Below, piece by piece: positions 20,659 through 28,883 of a DNA stretch of 64,000 nt. Source of the stretch: Microvirga sesbaniae (GTDB taxonomy: Bacteria > Pseudomonadota > Alphaproteobacteria > Rhizobiales > Beijerinckiaceae). The DNA lies in the NCBI RefSeq assembly GCF_025460805.1, contig NZ_JAMXFJ010000002.1, positions 1-64,000 of the forward strand, in the 5' to 3' direction. The notes below the pieces were generated by a model. That model had not been told where the DNA came from, searched no databases, and saw nothing but the letters and a program-made list of their open reading frames with translations. A program made the translations under genes and the position numbers. The first letter of the stretch is position 1; every line of letters starts with the position of its first letter.

Positions 20659-20675
20659 ATGCCCTTCTGATTGGG

Positions 20676-20760
20676 TGGTGGGGGAAGTAGGACTCGAACC
20701 TACGAAGGCATAGCCAGCGGATTTACAGTCCGCCCCCTTTGCCGCTCGGGACATTCCCCC
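20676..20760 (-). tRNA. tRNA-Tyr (GTA)
   Basis: This class II tRNA has acceptor stem GGGGGAA/TTCCCCC, anticodon loop CTGTAAA (anticodon GTA), a long variable arm and an encoded CCA. It is the first gene of a tRNA-Tyr/tRNA-Gly/tuf cluster on the minus strand. Confidence 0.97.
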
Positions 20761-20950
20761 TTAAGACCCAACCCGAACGCAAAACGCCGAGGCTGTTCTG
20801 CAGAGCGCTTGCCGTGGCCGACGCTCCGTGGCGCTCTTATGGTGACCTGCATGGCCGGTGTCAACCTCAAAGCGCGTCGAAATCGGACGGGTCGTGAACC
20901 GGCCCGCTCTGTGCTATGGCGGCTGCATCACCACACGAGATCCCAAGAGC

Positions 20951-21775
20951 ATGAGCGACCGCCCTTTCCCGCCCCGCAAGCCGAGATTCCAGCGCCCGCA
21001 TGGGAAACCTGGCCGCCGCGATCCCCAGGCGAGACGACCGAATTTCGAGATCGACACCACGATCCTCTATGGGTTCCATCCGGTCGTGGAGGCCCTGCGC
21101 AACGGAAAGCGGACGATTCGACGCCTCCTGGCCACCGAGAACTCCGCCAGGCGGCTGAGCGAGGAGCTGGGGGCGCCGCTGGCGATCGAACCTGAGATCG
21201 TCCGGCCGGACGAGATCAACCGCCTCCTCGAGCCGGACGCGGTCCATCAGGGCCTCTATGCCGAGGCCGATCCCCTGCCCTCGCCTTCGGTCGATACCCT
21301 GAGCGGCAAGCGGGTCGTCCTGGCCCTCGACCAGATCACCGATCCGCACAATGTCGGGGCGATCGTCCGCACGGCCGCCGCCTTCGACGTGGAGGCCATC
21401 ATCACCACGGCCCGGCACAGCCCGGCCGCCACGGGCGTGCTGGCGAAGTCGGCCTCCGGCGGTCTCGAGCACGTGCCCTTCATGATCGTGCGCAATCTCG
21501 GAGACACGCTGACCGCCCTGGGCGAGCGCGGCTTCCAGCGAATCGGCCTCGACTCCTCCGGCGACGCGAATCTGGACGAGGTCGAGATCAGCCTGCCGGT
21601 GGTGCTCGTGCTGGGTTCGGAGGGCAAGGGCTTGCGTCAGAGGACGCGGGAATGCTGCGACGTCATGGGCCGGCTCGACATGCCGGGCGCGATCAAGAGC
21701 CTGAACGTCTCCAACGCCGCCGCCATCTGCCTTTATGCTGTGGTCAAAGGGGCCTCCAGGGGCGCTCGGAAGTAA
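20951..21775 (+). CDS. rlmB: 23S rRNA (guanosine-2'-O)-methyltransferase RlmB-like (TrmH/SpoU)
   Basis: This 274-residue SpoU-family protein probably 2'-O-methylates a 23S rRNA guanosine. An Arg/Pro-rich N-terminal tail precedes the L30e-like substrate-binding domain (ILYGFHPVVEALRNG, from about residue 37) and the knotted SPOUT domain with its three motifs: HNVGAIVRTAAAF, LGSEGKGLR and IKSLNVSNAAAIC. The ATG at 20951 is preferred over an upstream one at 20858 because conservation begins after it. It is divergent from the tRNA-Tyr cluster. It could also be a TrmH-like enzyme with another target. Confidence 0.88.
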   Translation: MSDRPFPPRKPRFQRPHGKPGRRDPQARRPNFEIDTTILYGFHPVVEALRNGKRTIRRLLATENSARRLSEELGAPLAIEPEIVRPDEINRLLEPDAVHQGLYAEADPLPSPSVDTLSGKRVVLALDQITDPHNVGAIVRTAAAFDVEAIITTARHSPAATGVLAKSASGGLEHVPFMIVRNLGDTLTALGERGFQRIGLDSSGDANLDEVEISLPVVLVLGSEGKGLRQRTRECCDVMGRLDMPGAIKSLNVSNAAAICLYAVVKGASRGARK

Positions 21776-22012
21776 AGCCGAGCCTTCGCTTAAATATCTG
21801 CGGCCGCTCATTGATTTGATCGACCGGGGGACTTCTTAGACGGAAGTCGCAAATACCAATTGTGAATTGTGGAAAGAAAGGCCGGAGTTAGCCTCCCGTT
21901 CGATGGAATTCTTGACTGCCCGTCGCAGTCACGAGGCCTCGGCCCAGAGCCTGCCCGGCAGGCTTGCGGCCAAGAACCCGGATCACCGGGCATACGAACG
22001 GAAGGGAACCCT

Positions 22013-23731
22013 ATGGCAACAGCAGCTACCACGCCTCATTCGGCCGCCGCGACGCGGCCGATGACGCGGGAGGAAAAGAAGGTCATTCTGGCCTCCTCCC
22101 TCGGTACCGTCTTCGAATGGTACGACTTCTATCTCTACGGCTCGCTCGCCACGATCATCGGCGCGCAGTTCTTCTCCGCCTTCGACGTGACGACCCGTAA
22201 CGTCTTCGCCCTCCTGGCCTTCGCGGCCGGCTTCCTGGTGCGTCCGTTCGGGGCCATCGTGTTCGGCCGCATCGGCGACCTCGTCGGCCGGAAATACACC
22301 TTCCTGGTCACCATCCTGATCATGGGCTGCTCGACCTTCTTCGTGGGCCTGCTTCCCAGCTACAACCAGATCGGCTGGGTCGCCCCGGTGGTCCTGATCG
22401 CGCTGCGCATGCTCCAGGGGCTGGCGCTCGGCGGCGAATACGGCGGCGCCGCCGTCTATGTGGCCGAGCACGCTCCGGTGGGCCGCCGCGGCTTCTACAC
22501 CAGCTTCATCCAGATCACCGCCACGGTCGGCCTGCTCCTGTCCCTCGTGGTCATCCTCGTGCTGCGCACCTGGATGGGCGAGCAGGGCTTCCAGACCGGC
22601 GAGGGCTGGCCGATCGCCGGCTGGCGCATCCCGTTCCTGCTCTCGGTCGTGCTGCTCGGCATCTCGGTCTGGATCCGTCTCCAGATGAACGAATCGCCGG
22701 CCTTCAAGAAGATGAAGGAAGAAGGCACCCAGTCGAAAGCCCCGCTGAAGGAAGCCTTCGGCCAGTGGAGCAACCTGAAGATGGTGATCATCGCCCTGGT
22801 CGGCCTCGCCATCGGCCAGGCCGTGGTGTGGTACACGGGTCAGTTCTACGCCCTGTTCTTCATCCAGAGCATCCTGAAGGTCGACCTGCTCACCTCGAAC
22901 GTGCTGATCGCCTGGTCGCTGATCCTCGGGACGGCCGGCTTCGTGATCTTCGGCGCCCTGTCCGACAGGATCGGCCGCAAGCCGGTGATTCTCGGCGGCT
23001 GCCTGATCGCGGCGATCACCTACTTCCCGCTCTTCGGCGCTCTCACGAACGTCGTGAGCCCGCGGCTGGCCCAGGCGCTCGAGACCGCCAAAGTCCAGGT
23101 CGTGGCCGATCCCGCCACCTGCGGCTCGGTGTTCGATCCGGTGGGCATCCGGACCTTCACGGCCCCGTGCGATGTGGCTCGCGTGGCTCTGGCCCGCGCG
23201 GCCATCAAGTACGAGCTCGTTCCGGCCGCGGCCGGCTCGCCCGTCAAGGTGACGTTCAACGGCACCGAGGCGCCCATCGCCCCGGCCGTGCCGGCCAACA
23301 TCACCGCCTTCAGCGAGGCGGCGGCGGCGGCAGGCTACCCGAAGGCCGGCGACCCGAGCATCCTCAAGGTCAGCGGCTTCTTCAACGCCCTCGGCAACGC
23401 ACAGGCGCTCAAGGCCATCGGCATCCTGACCATCTTCGTGATCTACGTCACGATGGTGTACGGCCCGATCGCCGCGGCCCTGGTGGAGTTCTTCCCCACC
23501 CGCATCCGCTACACGGCGATGTCCCTGCCCTACCACATCGCCAACGGCTGGTTCGGCGGCCTGCTGCCTCCGACAGCCTTCGCGATGGTGGCGGCCACGG
23601 GCGACATCTACTACGGCCTCTGGTACCCGATCGTGATCGCCCTGGTGACCTTCGTGGTCGGCCTCCTGTTCGTGCCGGAAACCAAGGACCGGGACATCAT
23701 GACGTTCGACGGTCTTGCCACGAAGCGCTAA
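22013..23731 (+). CDS. MFS transporter, metabolite:H+ symporter (MHS) type
   Basis: This is a 572-residue inner-membrane secondary transporter. The N-terminus GTVFEWYDFYLYG and the loop GRIGDLVGRKYTF are hallmarks of the MHS subfamily, whose members import organic acids or osmolytes with protons. Twelve membrane spans are expected. It is about 110 residues longer than ProP-like members because of an insertion at about residues 345-460, between two late spans, that contains two cysteines and should face the periplasm; related long proteins exist in rhizobia. The ATG at 22013 has GAAGGGA upstream. The substrate cannot be told. A strong terminator follows. Confidence 0.88.
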   Translation: MATAATTPHSAAATRPMTREEKKVILASSLGTVFEWYDFYLYGSLATIIGAQFFSAFDVTTRNVFALLAFAAGFLVRPFGAIVFGRIGDLVGRKYTFLVTILIMGCSTFFVGLLPSYNQIGWVAPVVLIALRMLQGLALGGEYGGAAVYVAEHAPVGRRGFYTSFIQITATVGLLLSLVVILVLRTWMGEQGFQTGEGWPIAGWRIPFLLSVVLLGISVWIRLQMNESPAFKKMKEEGTQSKAPLKEAFGQWSNLKMVIIALVGLAIGQAVVWYTGQFYALFFIQSILKVDLLTSNVLIAWSLILGTAGFVIFGALSDRIGRKPVILGGCLIAAITYFPLFGALTNVVSPRLAQALETAKVQVVADPATCGSVFDPVGIRTFTAPCDVARVALARAAIKYELVPAAAGSPVKVTFNGTEAPIAPAVPANITAFSEAAAAAGYPKAGDPSILKVSGFFNALGNAQALKAIGILTIFVIYVTMVYGPIAAALVEFFPTRIRYTAMSLPYHIANGWFGGLLPPTAFAMVAATGDIYYGLWYPIVIALVTFVVGLLFVPETKDRDIMTFDGLATKR

Positions 23732-23753
23732 GCGTTCGGACGGTTCGACAAGG

Positions 23754-23780
23754 AAAGCCCCGCCTTTCGGCGGGGCTTTT
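23754..23780 (+). terminator. Intrinsic terminator after the MHS transporter
   Basis: A perfect 11-bp stem (AAAGCCCCGCC/GGCGGGGCTTT) with loop TTTC is followed by TTTTC. It lies 23 bases after the transporter stop and may also serve the convergent gene at 23807-24139. Confidence 0.9.
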
Positions 23781-23806
23781 CATTGGGCCCTGACAGCAGG
23801 ACCGTC

Positions 23807-24139
23807 TCAGTAGCAGGTCGTCACCCGGCGGACGATCCAGCCCTCGCCCTCGACGAAAAGGCGCTTGCGGGAAATGTCGCAGGTTCCATTGTCCGGCGAT
23901 CTCGTCTCGATGGAGGACGTGGTCTCCACGTCCTTCGCAGCGACCGGGGTCACGGGCTCCCGGGCCGATGCCACCATCTGCCGGTCGGGCGTCGCCCCGA
24001 CGCCCTGACCCGCATGAGCGGCATCCGTGCGCTGCGCGGCAAGGCCGAAGCCCAATGTAACGGCCAGAACGGCCAGGATTTTCAGACCGCCGCCGAGCGG
24101 CGAAGATCGTCTACGAGCGGAAGCCCCTGAGGTCTTCAT
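23807..24139 (-). CDS. Hypothetical secreted protein
   Basis: The ATG at 24139 gives 110 residues with a signal peptide (MKTSGASARRRSSPL then ILAVLAVTLGFGLAA, likely cleaved near TDA). The mature part is Ala/Thr/Ser-rich and ends in a conserved-looking C-terminus with two cysteines (NGTCDISRKRLFVEGEGW...TTCY) that may form a disulfide. No family is recognised. It is convergent with the transporter and faces tRNA-Thr, which lies on the other strand. Confidence 0.65.
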   Translation of the reverse strand: MKTSGASARRRSSPLGGGLKILAVLAVTLGFGLAAQRTDAAHAGQGVGATPDRQMVASAREPVTPVAAKDVETTSSIETRSPDNGTCDISRKRLFVEGEGWIVRRVTTCY

Positions 24140-24279
24140 GACACCAACTCCGTCATCAGGTTTTCCAGACAATTCCAGAATTCGGGGTTGGTTTCGGTGT
24201 GCCAGGACACTTAATATTTACATTTGTGTGGAACTTGCGTCCTGCCTCCCGGACTGCTACCTGAGCACCCGTGACATCG

Positions 24280-24354
24280 GCCGGTGTAGCACAGCGGTAG
24301 TGCAGCGGTTTTGTAAACCGAAGGTCGGGAGTTCGATCCTCTCCACCGGCACCA
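24280..24354 (+). tRNA. tRNA-Thr (TGT)
   Basis: The cloverleaf has acceptor stem GCCGGTG/CACCGGC, anticodon loop TTTGTAA (anticodon TGT, reading ACA), T loop TTCGATC and an encoded CCA. The first anticodon-stem pair is a G/A mismatch. Confidence 0.96.
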
Positions 24355-24531
24355 CATTCCTTCGACGGGTCGCAACCCCTTCAGCAATCACGGAAAATGC
24401 GCACGCCGACGGGCGTCCGGGCGTGCCTGACGGGCGCCGCCCACGACCTCGCGACCGGCCAAACGCCTTCGTGCCGCGGGCCGACGAGCGGCCGGCCGTT
24501 GCGGCATGCCGACGATCGGGTCGAAAGCGCC

Positions 24532-24639
24532 TCAGTTCATGACGACGCTCAGATAGACGGCGACCATCAAGGCCAGGAAGCTCAGCCTGAGCGCAGCCAG
24601 CAAGGCGAGCCAAAGCGATCTCGTGTCGTCGGCATTCAT
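24532..24639 (-). CDS. Small membrane protein, 35 residues
   Basis: A short frame encodes MNADDTRSLWLALLAALRLS followed by FLALMVAVYLSVVMN: a charged N-terminus and one long hydrophobic span. The ribosome site is weak (GGGGC). Upstream on the same strand GGAAT and CGTT are separated by 17 bases (24668-24693), one base short of the EcfG stress promoter consensus. The composition matches other small single-span proteins of this window, such as 63806-63880 and 58613-58753. Whether it is translated is not proven. Confidence 0.5.
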   Translation of the reverse strand: MNADDTRSLWLALLAALRLSFLALMVAVYLSVVMN

Positions 24640-24667
24640 CGTCAGCCCCATCGTAACGGCCTAGGAT

Positions 24668-24693
24668 AACGGTGGAGGAGCCGCGCTTATTCC
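24668..24693 (-). promoter_or_regulatory. EcfG-like promoter candidate
   Basis: On the minus strand GGAAT (24689-24693) and CGTT (24668-24671) are spaced by 17 bases, close to the consensus GGAAC-N16/17-CGTT for general-stress sigma factors of alphaproteobacteria. It would start transcription about 20-25 bases upstream of the 35-residue membrane protein gene. Confidence 0.4.
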
Positions 24694-24841
24694 CGTCTCG
24701 CGCAGATCGCGTCGAGGCTTCTCGCAGAATGACCTTGTCCTGCCGCACGAGGCATGGTTGCCCGGACGCGTTATTGCTGCCTTCGGTCTTTCCGATTACA
24801 GGTGGCAATCTGGATCCGACGTTGCGGATGTGGGGGCAATC

Positions 24842-25630
24842 ATGGCGACATTCACCTGGACTGGAACCTACGGGTTTCAGCCGTACCTTTTCGATCTGAG
24901 CAACCTGGTGGGGGCTGACAGCTTCGAGCGTTCGTCGACGACGTTCAAGGCGGTCTACGGCCCGTTGAAGCGGTCCTGGGACAAGTTCGACGGGCACGGC
25001 TTCACCTACACGGCCGATGGCATTCCGTCCGGCGGGACGGTGACCGGCTACACCGGAGTCGACGGGGGACGAAAAGTCGCCTCTCTGACCGGTGTCAGCA
25101 TTGCCGTCACGAAGCTCGTCGACGCGGCTTCGACCTATTCCACGGCCGACGATCTCAGAATTCTCCGTTCGGCCCTCTCGGGCCAGGACGCGATCACCGG
25201 TGGCAGGTTCGACGATTCGCTGAGCGGCTACAACGGCAACGACACGTTGACCGGAGGCGGCGGTGCCGATTGGCTGTCGGGCGGGAAGGGTGCCGACCGG
25301 TTCGTGTTCAAGTCGGTGTCCGATTCCAGAGGCTACAACAACGACGTCATCACCGACTTCTCGCGATCCCAAGGCGACAAGATCGATCTCTCGAAGATCG
25401 ACGCCAAAGCCGGCCTCGCAGGCAATCAGACCTTCACGTTCATCGGCACCGCCGAGTTCTCGGGCGAGAAGGGACAGCTCCGCTACGACGTGCTCGAAAG
25501 CGAAGACGAGGACGGTCGCATCTCCTACACGTCCTATGTCGAGGCCGATGTGAACGGCGACAGCGTGGCGGATTTCGAACTCACGCTCCAGAAGGTCGGG
25601 TCGATCACCAAAAGCTATTTCATCCTTTGA
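24842..25630 (+). CDS. RTX calcium-binding protein, probably secreted by a type I system
   Basis: This 262-residue protein has a novel N-terminal part (residues 1-115, beginning MATFTWTGTYGFQPYLFDL) followed by hemolysin-type calcium-binding repeats around residues 120-155, where GNDTLTGGGGADWLSGGKGADRFVF shows the GGxGxD pattern. It ends with the serralysin-like C-terminal domain (DVITDFSRSQGDKIDLSKID...). Such proteins leave the cell by a type I exporter using the C-terminus and fold on binding calcium. There is no metalloprotease HExxH motif and no exporter gene nearby. The ATG at 24842 has GGGGG upstream. Confidence 0.82.
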   Translation: MATFTWTGTYGFQPYLFDLSNLVGADSFERSSTTFKAVYGPLKRSWDKFDGHGFTYTADGIPSGGTVTGYTGVDGGRKVASLTGVSIAVTKLVDAASTYSTADDLRILRSALSGQDAITGGRFDDSLSGYNGNDTLTGGGGADWLSGGKGADRFVFKSVSDSRGYNNDVITDFSRSQGDKIDLSKIDAKAGLAGNQTFTFIGTAEFSGEKGQLRYDVLESEDEDGRISYTSYVEADVNGDSVADFELTLQKVGSITKSYFIL

Positions 25631-25639
25631 CCACGGCCG

Positions 25640-25658
25640 GGGCGCCGACGAGGCGCCC
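25640..25658 (+). terminator. Possible terminator after the RTX gene
   Basis: GGGCGCC and GGCGCCC form a 7-bp stem around a five-base loop ten bases after the RTX stop codon, followed by a pyrimidine-rich stretch. The T content is low, so termination efficiency is uncertain. Confidence 0.45.
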
Positions 25659-25774
25659 TCTCCCCATTCCGGCCTTGGAGAGACGTGCCGGATTGAACGG
25701 GAGGGGATCAGGCCTCCGGAGCAGCCCCGGTTGAACCATGGTCTTTGGGGGCCATGAGCCGGGCGGGATTCCGG

Positions 25775-26068
25775 CTATCCGCCACCGTTCCCGCCGGACG
25801 AACCGCCGCCGCCCTGCCCTCCGGATCCCCCTGAACTCTGACCGCCCTGCGAGCCGCCCCCGGTGCTGCCGGTGCTGCCCGGATTCCCTGAATCCGGGCT
25901 GCCGCTGCTCGAACGGCCGGGAGATCTGGTGAGGGGCTGGCAGACGCCTCCGATCTCCTGCTCGCCCTGCATGCAGTTCCGCGTCGCCGGGTCGGACTGA
26001 GCCAGGGCGGCGCCCTGTGAGCCCGCCAGGAGCAACGCCGTCAGAACCGGCAACGCCAACGCTTTCAT
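25775..26068 (-). CDS. Small secreted protein with Gly/Ser-rich tail
   Basis: The ATG at 26068 gives 97 residues. A clear signal peptide (MKALALPVLTALLLAGSQG...ALAQ) is followed by a short conserved-looking segment with two cysteines (ATRNCMQGEQEIGGVCQPL). The last half is low-complexity Gly/Ser/Gln. The cysteine segment may form a small loop; the tail looks like a flexible linker or surface decoration. No family is recognised. The long N-terminal in-frame extension to 26257 is not credible. Confidence 0.7.
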   Translation of the reverse strand: MKALALPVLTALLLAGSQGAALAQSDPATRNCMQGEQEIGGVCQPLTRSPGRSSSGSPDSGNPGSTGSTGGGSQGGQSSGGSGGQGGGGSSGGNGGG

Positions 26069-26300
26069 CGTCGCATCCTCAATGGTTGAACGTTCCTGTC
26101 GACGGGTGAGCCGCGCGATAGTTTCGAAGCCGGGTGCGATTTCGGCTCTGGAAGGCTTCACATCATCGGGAGCAACGCCCTTGGAGCGCCTACCCCATCG
26201 GCGACCGTGGGAACGCCCGCCGAGGTAGTCCGAGTGCCCATGCAGGACTTCCCGCAACGGCGCCTAGGCTGCACCGTCTGAAGACGTGGTGGAGGCACCT

Positions 26301-26444
26301 GTGGACGTGCTCTTGCTGAACGTGATGGGCTCGGCCGCTGTCGCGTCTGCGGTTGTTGTCGCCGCGATGACGAACCGGCTCTCGAAAGAACTCGCCGGAG
26401 GGTCACGCCGCGCTCCCGCGGCGGACCCGAGGCGAGGCAACTGA
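26301..26444 (+). CDS. Small membrane protein, 47 residues (GTG start)
   Basis: A frame beginning with GTG, six bases after a GGAGG ribosome site, encodes VDVLLLNVMGSAAVASAVVV and a basic tail (NRLSKELAGGSRRAPAADPRR): one hydrophobic span then positive charge. The good ribosome site is the main support. It ends shortly before a copy of repeat family 1. Function is unknown; it may belong with the other single-span peptides of the window. Confidence 0.45.
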   Translation: MDVLLLNVMGSAAVASAVVVAAMTNRLSKELAGGSRRAPAADPRRGN

Positions 26445-26521
26445 ATGCCTCGGCGGCGGAGGCCGCAAGCTCTCGGCCGCCACTCCCGATCCCCTTCCGT
26501 TGTGCCGGAACCGGCAGGGGA

Positions 26522-26640
26522 CTAGCGCATCGTGCGGACCCGAACGCTGCGCCGTTCAAGGAAGTGAGCATCGGATCCGATCCCAAAAGTGGGTCCACTT
26601 TTCGCTGACGCGGCCCTCTGGGTCACGTCCGATGCTCTAG
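26522..26640. repeat. Family 1 intergenic repeat, locus 1
   Basis: A mosaic of two modules. Module A starts AGCGCATCGTGCGGACC. Module B is a long imperfect palindrome that opens GAGCATCGGATCCGATCCC, contains the inner inverted pair AAAAGTGGG/CCACTTTT and closes CCGATGCTC. The same modules recur at seven other intergenic loci in this window. Confidence 0.85.
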
Positions 26641-26810
26641 CGGACCCGCTCCTTGCCCCAATTCTCGTGAGCGGCCTGATCCGCCATCTCCTTCTCGGCT
26701 TGCGTCAGCCTGCGGCGGCGGCTGAAGACGGCCATGAAGATGCCGATCAGCAAAGGCCCGCCGATGATCACCAGGGCCCAGACCCAGCCGTCGGCAATAT
26801 CCCAATCCAT
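26637..26810 (-). CDS. Small conserved membrane protein, 57 residues
   Basis: The ATG at 26810 has GGGAGA upstream and gives 57 residues: a short N-terminus (MDWDIADGWVWA), one membrane span (LVIIGGPLLIGIFMAVF), an arginine-rich stop-transfer segment (SRRRRL) and an acidic/polar tail ending ENWGKERVR. This resembles small conserved proteins of Methylobacteriaceae of unknown role. Its stop codon touches the end of repeat family 1 locus 1. The region upstream carries a triple 15-bp repeat with an EcfG-like promoter match. Confidence 0.7.
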   Translation of the reverse strand: MDWDIADGWVWALVIIGGPLLIGIFMAVFSRRRRLTQAEKEMADQAAHENWGKERVR

Positions 26811-26865
26811 CGATCGTCTCCCTGCGGAGGACCGCGCCTGGCAGTCCCTGCTGTCTCGGGGGGCT

Positions 26866-26890
26866 AACAGGAATGCCAAGTCGTTGTTCC
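26866..26890 (-). promoter_or_regulatory. EcfG-like promoter candidate
   Basis: On the minus strand GGAAC (from the first 15-bp repeat unit) and TGTT are separated by 16 bases, one base away from GGAAC-N16-CGTT. It points at the 57-residue membrane protein gene whose start is about 55 bases downstream. Confidence 0.4.
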
Positions 26891-26925
26891 CGAAGTCGTT
26901 GTTCCCGAAGTCGTTGTTCCCGAAC
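26881..26925. repeat. Triple 15-bp tandem repeat
   Basis: Three head-to-tail copies of TCGTTGTTCCCGAAG (the last base of copy 3 differs) lie in the gap between the 57-residue membrane protein and the RNA methyltransferase. On the minus strand each unit contains GGGAAC, so three possible -35 elements of a GGAAC-type promoter are presented. Confidence 0.9.
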
Positions 26926-27003
26926 CGCCCCTCATAGGCAAAGGCGCATTCGGGGATTACACAGACGCGACAACCCGAACCGTCTTCCATCGACCGAGAA
27001 CCC

Positions 27004-27822
27004 ATGCCGATTGCCGTGACAGATCCCGACGATCCCCGCATCGAGGCCTACCGCGCCGTGCGGGAGCGCGATCTCGTGGGCCGCCAGCACCGCTTCATCG
27101 CGGAGGGGGAAGTGGTGCTGAGGCTCCTCCTGAAGCAGTCGCGCTTCCGGATCGAATCGCTCCTGCTGGCGGAGAACCGCCTGGAGAGCCTCGGCGATGC
27201 CTTGGGCCGGCTCTCCCCCGATGTCCCGGTCTATACGGCGAACCGGGCCGTGATGGACGCCGTCGTGGGCTTTCCGATCCACAGGGGCATCCTGGCCGTC
27301 GCCCACCGCGCCCCGCTGCTGCCGGTCGGAGAACTGCTTTCGCAAATGCCCGAGACTGCGCTCGTCGTGGGCCTGATCGGTCTGGCGAACCATGACAATG
27401 TCGGTGGGATCTTCCGGAATGCAGCGGCGTTCGGCGCCGCCGCAATCCTGCTCGACCCGCAGACCTGCGATCCCCTGTACCGCAAGGCCATCCGGGTGTC
27501 GGTCGGCGCCGCCCTGGCGGTTCCCTTCACGCGGGCAGCTTCCGCGGACGCCATGGTGCAGGCCCTGCAGGACGCTTCGTTCGACGTGGTCTCGCTGTCG
27601 CCGTCCGGCCGGGAGATCCTCTCCCATGTCCAGCCCTCCCGGCGGACTGCCCTGCTCCTCGGGGCCGAAGGACCCGGCCTGCCGCCGGATCTGCTGGCCC
27701 GGACCAGGACCGTATCCATCCCCATGAGCGGCGGCTTCGATTCGCTCAACGTGGCGACGACGAGCGGAATCGCCCTGCATCATCTCTCGGGAGCAGGCCG
27801 GGAGGGCGACGGTGCTCGCTGA
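27004..27822 (+). CDS. SpoU/TrmH-family RNA 2'-O-methyltransferase
   Basis: This 272-residue protein is a second SPOUT methyltransferase in the window. The N-terminal L30e-like domain (residues 1-110, with RFIAEGEVVLRLLLKQ) precedes the knotted catalytic domain with motif 1 NHDNVGGIFRNAAAFG, motif 2 LLGAEGPGLP and motif 3 SLNVATTSGIALH. It probably 2'-O-methylates rRNA or tRNA, with S-adenosylmethionine as donor. It differs clearly from the RlmB-like protein at 20951, so it is a different subfamily; the exact target nucleotide is unknown. A metallo-hydrolase gene follows after 72 bases. Confidence 0.85.
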   Translation: MPIAVTDPDDPRIEAYRAVRERDLVGRQHRFIAEGEVVLRLLLKQSRFRIESLLLAENRLESLGDALGRLSPDVPVYTANRAVMDAVVGFPIHRGILAVAHRAPLLPVGELLSQMPETALVVGLIGLANHDNVGGIFRNAAAFGAAAILLDPQTCDPLYRKAIRVSVGAALAVPFTRAASADAMVQALQDASFDVVSLSPSGREILSHVQPSRRTALLLGAEGPGLPPDLLARTRTVSIPMSGGFDSLNVATTSGIALHHLSGAGREGDGAR

Positions 27823-27894
27823 CTTGTGAAAACCCGATGCCTTGTTTCCAAGCATGGCCGTTCTAGCCTCCTGGTCCCATTCCTGGAGACGCTC

Positions 27895-28875
27895 ATGACC
27901 ATCACACGCCGCACCGTTCTGGCCAGCACCGCCCTCGCCGCCGCTCCCCTCGGCGCTCCCGCCTTGGCTCAAGCGCCCGCCCCGGCTCCGGCGCAGGGAT
28001 CCGGCAGCCGCCAGGCGCCCGGCTTCTACCGCTACAAGGTCGGCGACATCGAGGTGATGGCCGTCAACGACGGGTCCGCGCCGCGTCCCCTCGAGGGCTT
28101 CATCCGCAACGCGGAACTCCCGGCCGTCCAGCAGGCCGCCCGCGAGGCGTTCCTGCCCCAGGACACGATCCAGAACACCTTCAACGGCCTCGTCGTCAGG
28201 AGCGGCGACCGGCTGACCGTGATCGATACCGGCAACGGAGACATGGGCGCACCCACGACGGGCCGCTGGATGGAGAACTTCCGTGCGGCCGGCTTCGACC
28301 CGGCGCAGGTCAACACCGTGGTCATCAGCCATTTTCACGGCGACCACATCAACGGCCTTCGCCGCAAGGACGGCACGGCCGTGTTCCCGAACGCGGAGGT
28401 CATGGTGCCGGCCGCCGAATGGGCCTTCTGGATGGACGATGCCCGCATGAACCAGGCTCCCGAGAATGCCCGAGGAGGCTTCCAGGGCGCGCGCCGGGTG
28501 TTCGGCCCCATCGCCAAGGACGTGAAGCAGTACGACATGGACAAGGAGGTCGTGCCCGGCCTGACCAGCATCGCGGCTCCGGGACACACGCCCGGCCACA
28601 CGGCCTTCATGCTCTCGTCGGGATCGGGCCGCCTGCTGATCCTGTCGGACACCGCGAACCATCCGGCGCTGTTCGTGCGCAACCCGGACTGGTCGGCCAT
28701 CTTCGACATGGATGCGGATCAGGCCCGGGCCACCCGCCGGAAGATGCTGGACCTCGCCGCCGCGGAGCGGGCGCAGGTGGCGTTCTATCATGCGCCTTTC
28801 CCGGCGACCGGTCACATCGCCAAGGAGGGCAACGGGTTCCGCTTCGTGCCGGTGCAGTGGAGCCCGGCCGTTTAA
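27895..28875 (+). CDS. Exported metallo-beta-lactamase-fold hydrolase
   Basis: This 326-residue protein has a twin-arginine signal (TRRTVLASTALAAAPLGAP, then an Ala/Pro-rich stretch) that should send the folded enzyme to the periplasm. The di-metal site motif SHFHGDHING lies near residues 144-153, with further ligands in GHTPGHTAF (about 228-236), a conserved Asp in LSDTANH and a C-terminal His (FPATGHI). The fold is shared by lactonases, thiolesterases and others; the substrate is not evident. The ATG at 27895 has GGAG seven bases upstream. cutA is convergent, ending eight bases later. Confidence 0.87.
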   Translation: MTITRRTVLASTALAAAPLGAPALAQAPAPAPAQGSGSRQAPGFYRYKVGDIEVMAVNDGSAPRPLEGFIRNAELPAVQQAAREAFLPQDTIQNTFNGLVVRSGDRLTVIDTGNGDMGAPTTGRWMENFRAAGFDPAQVNTVVISHFHGDHINGLRRKDGTAVFPNAEVMVPAAEWAFWMDDARMNQAPENARGGFQGARRVFGPIAKDVKQYDMDKEVVPGLTSIAAPGHTPGHTAFMLSSGSGRLLILSDTANHPALFVRNPDWSAIFDMDADQARATRRKMLDLAAAERAQVAFYHAPFPATGHIAKEGNGFRFVPVQWSPAV

Positions 28876-28883
28876 GGTCCGCG

